Origin: Delftia acidovorans
GTDB taxonomy: Bacteria > Pseudomonadota > Gammaproteobacteria > Burkholderiales > Burkholderiaceae_C
Length of the DNA: 64,000 bases
Assembly (NCBI GenBank): GCA_031286585.1
Contig: JAITUC010000009.1
Location: 1 to 64,000, forward strand
Direction of reading: 5' to 3'
In this document: piece by piece, positions 55,307-64,000 of the stretch
Layout: the number at the start of each line of letters is the position of its first letter
Numbering within the stretch: the first letter of the stretch is position 1
Translations under genes and position numbers: made by a program
Notes under the pieces: generated by a model
What the model saw: only the letters and a program-made list of their open reading frames with translations
Database searches by the model: none
Told to the model about the DNA's origin: nothing

Positions 55307-55336
55307 TTTTAAGAATCCATTTCAGTATACTTAAAA
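55307..55336. promoter_or_regulatory. Operator candidate for the GntR regulator
   Basis: A perfect 7-bp inverted repeat TTTTAAG-N16-CTTAAAA, overlapping the 8-bp palindrome AGTATACT (55324-55331). It lies in the 96-bp divergent spacer between the ThDP gene and the GntR gene. The tract is markedly A/T-rich compared with the genes around it. Confidence 0.5.
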
Positions 55337-55368
55337 GAATGCCGGGCGCCAAAGGGCACAATGGCGCC

Positions 55369-56064
55369 ATGAAAATCTCCAACATCCGCCATGAACGGGG
55401 CTCCAGCGTCTACAGCACGCTGCGCGACATGGCCATTTCCTACGAGTTCAAGCCGGGCGAGCGCCTGAGCGAGAGCGAACTGGCGCTGCGCCTGGGCGTG
55501 AGCCGCACGCCCGTGCGCGAGGCACTGACGCGGCTGGTGGCCGATGGCTTTTTGCTGCCGGCCAGCCGGGGCTACATGCGGCGCGAACTGGACGTGAAGG
55601 AATCGCTGGACCTGTACGAGGCGCGCGTGGCCGTGGAGCGCGAATGCGTGCGCCTGGCCGTGGAGCGCGCCACCGAGGAGCAGCTTGGCGAGGCGCAGGC
55701 CTACCTGGAGCAGAGCCAGCGCGTGCCGCCGGGCACGCCCGTCCGGCAACTGGTGGATCTGGACGAGGGCTTCCATTTGCGCATCGCCGACATGGCCGGC
55801 AATGCCGAGCTGCGGCGCATGCTGGCCAGCCTGAACGAGCGCATCCGCTTCATCCGCTGGATCGACATGGAGAGCGTGGGCCGCGACTCCACCCAGCGCG
55901 AGCACCTGGAGATCCTGCAGGCCCTGAGCGCGCGCGATGCCCAGGCCAGCGAGCGCCTGATGGCCGAGCACATCGGCCTGCGGCGCGAGCAGATCGTGGA
56001 GGCGATTGCACGCGGGCTGACACGCATCTACCTGCCGCAGGAACAGGTGCAGGCCACGCCCTGA
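55369..56064 (+). CDS. GntR-family (FadR subfamily) regulator
   Basis: A 231-residue regulator. The winged helix-turn-helix (residues 8-75) includes LSESELALRLGVSRTPVREALTRLVADGFL, the textbook GntR signature. The FCD effector domain follows with metal-site histidines (FHLRIADMAGN, REHLEILQALSARD, MAEHIGL). An ATG at 55369 is used, with AAAGGG 11 nt upstream. An earlier in-frame ATG at 55339 is possible. FCD members usually bind small carboxylates. The divergent ThDP-Bug-VOC genes are the likely targets. Confidence 0.9.
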   Translation: MKISNIRHERGSSVYSTLRDMAISYEFKPGERLSESELALRLGVSRTPVREALTRLVADGFLLPASRGYMRRELDVKESLDLYEARVAVERECVRLAVERATEEQLGEAQAYLEQSQRVPPGTPVRQLVDLDEGFHLRIADMAGNAELRRMLASLNERIRFIRWIDMESVGRDSTQREHLEILQALSARDAQASERLMAEHIGLRREQIVEAIARGLTRIYLPQEQVQATP

Positions 56065-56071
56065 AGCGCCT

Positions 56072-57235
56072 TCAGGGTGCGCAGGGCGGGGAGGGCCGGT
56101 AGGCCGTGATCAGGATCTGGCTGGCCTGAGACGGGTTGAAGTTGTCGTCGCTGGCGAACACCAGCACGCGCGTGCCGTCGGGCAGCGGCGGGCCCCAGGA
56201 CATGGCTTCCATGTTGTCCAGCCGGCCGCGCTGGACGGTGGACAGATCGGCCACCAGTTGCTTGACCGCCACCTGAGGCGGCGTTTGCGTGAAGCTGGCC
56301 AGGGCCAGCGTGTCGGGCGCATCCAGGCCGATGCGGTACAGCCGCGCGCCAAAGCCGTGACCCGGGCTGTAGGAGCGCTCCAGCACCAGCAGGTGGCCGG
56401 GGCCGTCCGGCAGGATCTCGCTGATGCCGTTGACCTCGCGCGTGCGCAGCGGCCCCCAGCTGGCGGCCGGCACGGCATCGGGCTGGTAGGCGATCTGGCG
56501 CAGCAGCCGGCCGTCGTCCAGGCTGACCAGGCTGATGCGCACGGGCGCGCCCGCCGAGCCGGCGCTGGCGCGCGGCCCGTCCTGGCGCAGCGGCGCCTCC
56601 AGGGCCAGCCAGGCCTGTTGGCCGTCCGGCGTCACGGCCAGTCCTTCGAAGCCGAAATTCGGGCGCAGGCCCGGCACGCCAGCCTCGTCCTTGAAGGGAT
56701 GGAACCAGCGCGCAAGCTGGCGGCCTTGCGCATCGGCTTTCACCAGCGAGGTGCCAAAGCCCCGGCCCGGGTCGCCTTCGTCGGTCCACAGCAGGCCGCC
56801 GTCCGGCAGCAGGCGGATGGCCTCGGGGTCGGGCACGGGCTGGGTGGCGGGCGCGGCATGGCGCGGGCGCAGCCAGCGGCCCTCGGCATCCAGCAGCGGG
56901 TGTACTTCGGTGACCTGCGCCTGCCAGGGGTTGGGGCCGGCACGCTGGCCGGCGTCCAGCTGTTCTATGCGCAGGCGCATCCAGCGCGCGGGGCCGCGCG
57001 CCGAGCGGTCATCGCTGATGGCCACGTAGTCGCCGAGCCGGGCGTCGTAGTCCAGGCCCGAGATGCCGCCGGTGGTGGCGCCGTCGATGGGCTCGTCGCG
57101 CGCAAGGGTGGCGCTGCCCAGCCATTGCAGGCGCGCGCAGGCCGTGGGCTGCACGGCCTGCCAGGCCTGTGGCGGCGCGGCGCAGCCGGCCAGCAGCAGG
57201 CCGGAAAGCACCAGGCCGGCGGCAAGCTGGCGCAT
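56072..57235 (-). CDS. Phytase-family esterase-like lipoprotein
   Basis: A 387-residue lipoprotein. The signal peptide ends in the lipobox LLLAGC, with Cys18 the lipidated residue. The body is an esterase-like domain of the phytase family (GGISGLDYDARLGDYVAISDDRS, DPEAIRLLPDGGLLWTDEGDPG, NFGFEGLAVTPDGQQAWLALEAPL), a beta-propeller-type fold that may hydrolyse phosphoesters. It begins 11 bp after the glpK stop codon, so it is probably the third gene of the glpR-glpK transcript. A role in releasing glycerol or phosphate outside the cytoplasm is inference only. Confidence 0.88.
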   Translation of the reverse strand: MRQLAAGLVLSGLLLAGCAAPPQAWQAVQPTACARLQWLGSATLARDEPIDGATTGGISGLDYDARLGDYVAISDDRSARGPARWMRLRIEQLDAGQRAGPNPWQAQVTEVHPLLDAEGRWLRPRHAAPATQPVPDPEAIRLLPDGGLLWTDEGDPGRGFGTSLVKADAQGRQLARWFHPFKDEAGVPGLRPNFGFEGLAVTPDGQQAWLALEAPLRQDGPRASAGSAGAPVRISLVSLDDGRLLRQIAYQPDAVPAASWGPLRTREVNGISEILPDGPGHLLVLERSYSPGHGFGARLYRIGLDAPDTLALASFTQTPPQVAVKQLVADLSTVQRGRLDNMEAMSWGPPLPDGTRVLVFASDDNFNPSQASQILITAYRPSPPCAP

Positions 57236-57246
57236 GAAGAATCGCC

Positions 57247-58743
57247 TCAGGCCGCCAGCGCGGTCTGGGCCACCGCGTGCTCCCAGCGCGCCATCAGCTC
57301 GTCGGCGCGGTGCTTGTCCAGCGTGGGCACGAAGCGGCGCTCGGCCTTCCACAGCGCCGACAGTTCCTCGGTGCTCTGGTACACGCCCGAGGACAGGCCC
57401 GCCAGGTAGGCCGCGCCCAGGGCCGTGGTCTCCACGCAGGCCGGGCGCACTACGGGAATGCCCAGCAGGTCGGCCTGGAACTGCATGAGCAGGTTGTTGA
57501 CGCAGGCGCCGCCGTCCACGCGCAGTTCGCTGACCGGCGCGCCGCCGCTGGCCACCGCGTCGCGGCTCATGGCCAGCAGCAGGGCCGCGCTCTGGAAGGC
57601 GATGGATTCGAGGGCAGCCCGCGCGATGTGGGCGATGGTGGTGCCGCGCGTCAGGCCCGTGATGGTGCCGCGCGCATCAGGCTTCCAATACGGTGCGCCC
57701 AGTCCCGTGAAGGCCGGCACCATCATCACGCCGCCCGAATCGGGCACGCTTTCGGCCAACTGCTGCACCTGGCCGCTGTGCTCGATGGCGCGCAGCCCGT
57801 CGCGCAGCCACTGGACCACGGCACCGCCGACGAAGACACTGCCTTCCAGCGCATAGGCTGGCGCCTGCGTGGGTTGGGCTGCAGCAGTCGTCAACAGACC
57901 GTTGGCCGAGGTCTGGAACACGCCGCCCGTGTGCATGAGCATGAAGCAGCCCGTGCCATAGGTGTTCTTGGCCATGCCTGCCGAAAAGCAGGCCTGGCCG
58001 AAGAGGGCGCTTTGCTGGTCGCCGGCCACCCCGCCGATGGCGATCTCGCCGCCCAGCACATCGCTGGCCGTGCGGCCGAAATCGGCGGCCGAGGGCAGCA
58101 CCTCGGGCATCAGCGCACGCGGAATCTCCAGCAGCTCCAGCAGATCGTCGTCCCACTGGTTGGTGTGGACGTTGAACAGCATGGTGCGGCTGGCGTTGGA
58201 GACATCGGTCACATGGCGGCGCCCGCCCGTGAGCTGCCAGATCAGCCAGCTGTCCACGGTGCCGAAGGCCAGCTCGCCGCGCTCGGCGGCCGCGCGTGCG
58301 CCGTTGACGTTGTCCAGAATCCAGCGCAGCTTGGTGCCCGAGAAATAGGCGTCGATCAGCAGGCCGGTCTTGCGCTGGATGGTGTCGGCATGGCCGGCCT
58401 CGCGCAGCCGGGCGCACAGCGGCTCGGCGCGGCGGTCCTGCCAGACGATGGCGTGGTGCATGGGCTGGCCCGTGGCGCGGTTCCAGACCACGGTGGTCTC
58501 GCGCTGGTTGGTGATGCCAAGGGCGCGGATGTCGGCCGCCGCCAGCCCGGCCTTGGCCAGGGCCTCGCGCGCCGTGGCCAGCTGGGTGCGCCAGATCTCG
58601 CGCGGATCGTGCTCGACCCAGCCGGGACGCGGATAGATCTGCGGCAGCTCCAGCTGGGCCGAGGCCACGATGCGGCCCTGGGTGTCGAAGACGATGCTGC
58701 GCGAGCTGGAGGTGCCCTGGTCCAGGGCAAGCAGATAGGTCAT
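57247..58743 (-). CDS. glpK: Glycerol kinase
   Basis: A 498-residue FGGY kinase phosphorylating glycerol to glycerol-3-phosphate. It begins [20 protein letters not shown], has [30 protein letters not shown] and [15 protein letters not shown], and ends with the FGGY ATP-site segment [29 protein letters not shown]. Full family length. It lies between glpR and the phytase-like lipoprotein gene. Confidence 0.97.
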   Translation of the reverse strand: MTYLLALDQGTSSSRSIVFDTQGRIVASAQLELPQIYPRPGWVEHDPREIWRTQLATAREALAKAGLAAADIRALGITNQRETTVVWNRATGQPMHHAIVWQDRRAEPLCARLREAGHADTIQRKTGLLIDAYFSGTKLRWILDNVNGARAAAERGELAFGTVDSWLIWQLTGGRRHVTDVSNASRTMLFNVHTNQWDDDLLELLEIPRALMPEVLPSAADFGRTASDVLGGEIAIGGVAGDQQSALFGQACFSAGMAKNTYGTGCFMLMHTGGVFQTSANGLLTTAAAQPTQAPAYALEGSVFVGGAVVQWLRDGLRAIEHSGQVQQLAESVPDSGGVMMVPAFTGLGAPYWKPDARGTITGLTRGTTIAHIARAALESIAFQSAALLLAMSRDAVASGGAPVSELRVDGGACVNNLLMQFQADLLGIPVVRPACVETTALGAAYLAGLSSGVYQSTEELSALWKAERRFVPTLDKHRADELMARWEHAVAQTALAA

Positions 58744-58816
58744 GGTGCGTTATCCAGGAAAAGCAGGGCCGGTGCGCGTGTCCTGTGCGGGCGGTGGCGC
58801 AGCGGCTGCGTAAAAC

Positions 58817-59581
58817 TTATTGCGCCACCACGCATTGCACTTCTGCTTCGCGCAGGAGTGCGTCGAAGGGCGCGGGCGGTGCGGTATCGGTGAACAGGCG
58901 GTCGATCTGGTCCAGGCGTGCCAGCTCCACCATGGCCTGGCGGTGGAACTTGCTGTGGTCGGCGGCCAGCCAGACCTCGCGCGACTGGGCAATGATGGTC
59001 TGGGCCACCTTGACCTCGCGCATGTCGAAGTCGCGCAGGCTGCCATCGGGCTCGATGGCCGAGATGCCGATCAGGGCGATGTCCACCTTGAACTGGCGTA
59101 TGAAGTCCACGGCCGCCTCGCCCACGATGCCCCGGTCGCGGGTGCGCACCACGCCGCCGGCCACGATGACTTCGCAGTCCGCGTTGGAGCTGAGGATGGC
59201 CGCCACGTTGAGGTTGTTGGTGATCACGCGCAGGCCCCGGTGCTTGAGCAGGGCCTGGGCCACGGCCTCGGTGGTGGTGCCGATGTTCAGGATCAGCGAG
59301 CAGCCGTTGGGAATGGCCTCGGCCACGGCGCGCGCGATGCGCGCCTTGCCTTCGGCATGCAGCACCTGGCGCTGGGTGTGGCCCAGGTTCTCCACCGTGG
59401 CGCTGGGCACGCGCACGCCGCCGTGAAAGCGCACCATCAGGCCCGCATCGGCCAGCTTCTGTATGTCGCGGCGCACGGTCTGCAGGGTCACGCCCAGGAT
59501 CTCGGCCAGCTGCTCCACCGAAGTGGACTGGCGGCTGCGCACTTCGTCGAGCAGCTGTAGTTGTCGGGGATTGGTGTTCAC
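58817..59581 (-). CDS. glpR: DeoR-family glycerol regulon repressor
   Basis: A 254-residue DeoR-family regulator. The N-terminal helix-turn-helix (residues 5-60) includes TSVEQLAEILGVTLQTVRRDIQKLADAGLMVRFHGGVRVP. The effector domain has ILNIGTTTEAVAQAL and IVAGGVVRTRDRGIVG, the sugar-phosphate isomerase-like fold that senses glycerol-3-phosphate in GlpR. It heads the glpR-glpK transcript and faces the divergent glycerol ABC transporter operon. Confidence 0.93.
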   Translation of the reverse strand: MNTNPRQLQLLDEVRSRQSTSVEQLAEILGVTLQTVRRDIQKLADAGLMVRFHGGVRVPSATVENLGHTQRQVLHAEGKARIARAVAEAIPNGCSLILNIGTTTEAVAQALLKHRGLRVITNNLNVAAILSSNADCEVIVAGGVVRTRDRGIVGEAAVDFIRQFKVDIALIGISAIEPDGSLRDFDMREVKVAQTIIAQSREVWLAADHSKFHRQAMVELARLDQIDRLFTDTAPPAPFDALLREAEVQCVVAQ

Positions 59582-59692
59582 GGCGGCGATTCCAGATCTG
59601 GTGCGTTCTCAGGCAAACAAGGCGGGGCGACCGGGTTATAGCGCATTTGCCCCTGGCCGGCCGTGGGTTGGGGAACTTTAAAACGAAGAAAA

Positions 59693-59759
59693 AAGAACAG
59701 CACCTAGGGTATGTGTTGATGGGCTGCGATCTGGAAAGAACAAAAATGATCACGTTCTT
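59693..59759. promoter_or_regulatory. AAGAAC half-sites in the glp divergent control region
   Basis: AAGAAC occurs at 59693-59698 and 59736-59741. The second is paired with an inverted GTTCTT at 59754-59759, 12 nt away. The two direct copies are 43 bp apart, about four turns. GlpR is the obvious candidate protein. The rest of the 271-bp spacer between glpR and glpS has no gene. Confidence 0.45.
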
Positions 59760-59852
59760 GCTTTCGGATGGCGCGCAATCGCCGCCCTTGAGCGAAGTGT
59801 TTCTCCTTGTTCAATCGCTGCCCCCGAGGCGGCCTCGTCAGTGAGGGCGGTC

Positions 59853-60932
<1,080 letters not shown>

Positions 60933-60933
60933 G

Positions 60934-62901
<1,968 letters not shown>

Positions 62902-62909
<8 letters not shown>

Positions 62910-63717
62910 AGACCGCCGTTTCCACAAGCGCACGCTGTTCCTCGTCGCCTACCTGCTGTTCGCCGTGCTGCCCATCTACTGGATGGTCAACATGAGCTTC
63001 AAGACCAACGAGGAGATCCTGTCGAGCTTCTCGCTGTGGCCCCAGCACTTCACCTGGGCCAACTACCAGACCATCTTCACCGACGCCTCCTGGTACTCGG
63101 GCTACATCAACAGCCTGATCTACGTGGCCATCAACACCGTGATCTCGCTCACGGTGGCCCTGCCCGCGGCCTATGCGTTCTCGCGCTACCAGTTCCTGGG
63201 CGACAAGCATGTGTTCTTCTGGCTGCTGACCAACCGCATGACGCCACCGGCCGTCTTCCTGCTGCCCTTCTTCCAGCTCTACACCACGGTGGGCCTGATG
63301 GACACGCACATCGCCGTGGCCCTGGCCCACCTGCTGTTCAACGTGCCGCTGGCCGTCTGGATCCTGGAGGGCTTCATGAGCGGCATCCCGCGCGAGATCG
63401 ACGAGACGGCCTATATCGACGGCTACTCCTTCCCGCGCTTTTTCCTCACCATCTTCCTGCCGCTGATCAAGGCCGGCGTGGGCGTGGCGGCCTTCTTCTG
63501 CTTCATGTTCAGCTGGGTGGAGCTGCTGCTGGCGCGCACGCTGACCAGCGTCAACGCCAAGCCCATCGTGGCGACCATGACGCGCACCGTCTCGGCCTCG
63601 GGCATGGACTGGGCGACGCTGGCGGCGGCCGGCGTGCTGACCATCGTGCCGGGCGCCATCGTGATCTGGTTCGTGCGGCATTACATCGCCAAGGGTTTCG
63701 CCATGGGGAGAGTTTGA
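62902..63717 (+). CDS. glpQ: Glycerol ABC transporter permease GlpQ
   Basis: A 271-residue second permease with six hydrophobic segments. The EAA loop is EIDETAYIDGYSFPRFFLTIFLPLIKAG, and YWMVNMSFKTNEEILSSFSLWPQHFTWANYQ is the typical start. It overlaps glpP by 8 bp. Here glpQ means the transporter permease, not the E. coli phosphodiesterase of the same name. The structured repeat starts 1-2 bp after its stop codon. Confidence 0.93.
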
Positions 63718-63718
63718 G

Positions 63719-63834
63719 GCACCCCCTGAGCGGCTTACGCCGCTTCCCCCTCTCTACCCGCTTCGCGGGGGAGGGGGACGACACCCTCGGTGCGGGGCGG
63801 CGCGGCCGGCGTAGGCCCTTCCTCGGTGTCCCTG
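63719..63834 (-). repeat. Structured dispersed repeat, copy 2
   Basis: The second copy of the element at 37912-38016, in the opposite orientation on the chromosome, so it reads the same way relative to glpQ as copy 1 does relative to queA. It has the inner stem CCCGC-TTC-GCGGG (63757-63769), the outer CCCCCT/AGGGGG pair and the hairpin AGCGGC-TTAC-GCCGCT (63729-63744). It sits within the operon, between glpQ and the DUF2160 gene. Confidence 0.85.
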
Positions 63835-63898
63835 GGCTGGGCTCTGCCGGTTTCGAGAAGCTGCGGTATTGATGCTGGATTTCTGAAAGGACTCGTCA

Positions 63899-64000
63899 AT
63901 GTTTTCCTGGATGGCCTGGACGCTGCCGGTGGCGGTGTTCTTCAGTTGCATCGTGCTGATGCTGGTGGGCATGACGCTGTGGGAGCTGCGCAGCCCGACG
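63899..64000 (+). CDS. DUF2160 small membrane protein of the glycerol operon, 5' part
   Basis: The first 34 codons of a gene cut by the window edge, starting MFSWMAWTLPVAVFFSCIVL, then MLVGMTLWELRSPT. This matches the DUF2160 family of small membrane proteins found between glpQ and the binding-protein gene glpV in glycerol transporter operons. GAAAGGA lies 7 nt before the ATG. Its role is not known, and an accessory transporter subunit is likely. The gap of 181 bp from glpQ is occupied by the structured repeat. Confidence 0.85.
   Translation, partial: MFSWMAWTLPVAVFFSCIVLMLVGMTLWELRSPT

Overview
The window reads as a chromosomal segment of a high-GC member of the Burkholderiales, most like Delftia/Comamonas (Comamonadaceae) from about 4.4 kb to the right end. 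The evidence is strong third-position C/G bias, many Bug-family periplasmic binding proteins, LysR regulators beside the gene they probably control, the hpf-ptsN-hprK order, oxyR followed by dps, and a GlpSTPQ-type glycerol ABC transporter. Genus and species are inferred from remembered protein similarity, not from a search. No rRNA, tRNA, CRISPR array, transposase or phage gene was seen.

Left block, 1-4.4 kb: the 3' end of an ETF-ubiquinone oxidoreductase gene, an NmrA-like oxidoreductase divergent from an AraC regulator, and a TPR/glycosyltransferase-like protein. Codon choice here, with more GCG, CGC and TTG, looks different from the rest and the ETF-QO tail looks Burkholderia-like. The block may be transferred or joined at about 4.4-4.5 kb.

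4.5-14.8 kb: mmsA with a divergent LysR gene and a clear palindromic operator, then a hipBA toxin-antitoxin pair with two matching operators. These are followed by a short inositol-type operon (iolC-DUF2090 fusion, iolB, two Bug proteins) with a divergent RpiR regulator. MmsA could remove the malonate semialdehyde made by the IolC-DUF2090 protein. 14.8-28 kb: a NYN-domain nuclease-like gene, the purE-purK-tsaC operon, an ABC exporter pair, a CnoX-like thioredoxin-TPR protein, a class-IV aminotransferase with its LysR gene, a LysR/EamA pair, a DJ-1/PfpI protein and purC.

27.8-37.9 kb: hpf, ptsN and hprK, then a six-gene iron operon behind a Fur box. It encodes a TonB receptor, a secreted siderophore esterase, a CeuE-like binding protein with its ligand-binding residues intact, two FecCD permeases and an ATPase. 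Together they resemble the Campylobacter CfrA/Cee/CeuBCDE system, in which a catecholate is cut in the periplasm and the product imported. 37.9-50.5 kb: queA, an HD-GYP phosphodiesterase, recG behind a LexA-like box, an MHYT-domain sensor with a structured leader, oxyR, dps, a PAP2 phosphatase, ubiA, and a seven-repeat SBBP surface protein with an IPTL-CTERM-like tail.

50.8-64 kb: proC, a glyoxalase-like protein, a Bug protein and a ThDP-dependent enzyme in one direction with a divergent GntR regulator. The glycerol locus follows: glpR, glpK and a phytase-like lipoprotein on one strand, and glpS-glpT-glpP-glpQ and the start of a DUF2160 gene on the other. A structured repeat of about 110 bp occurs twice, next to queA and inside the glp operon. 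Its two copies differ by a compensatory base-pair change in one stem.
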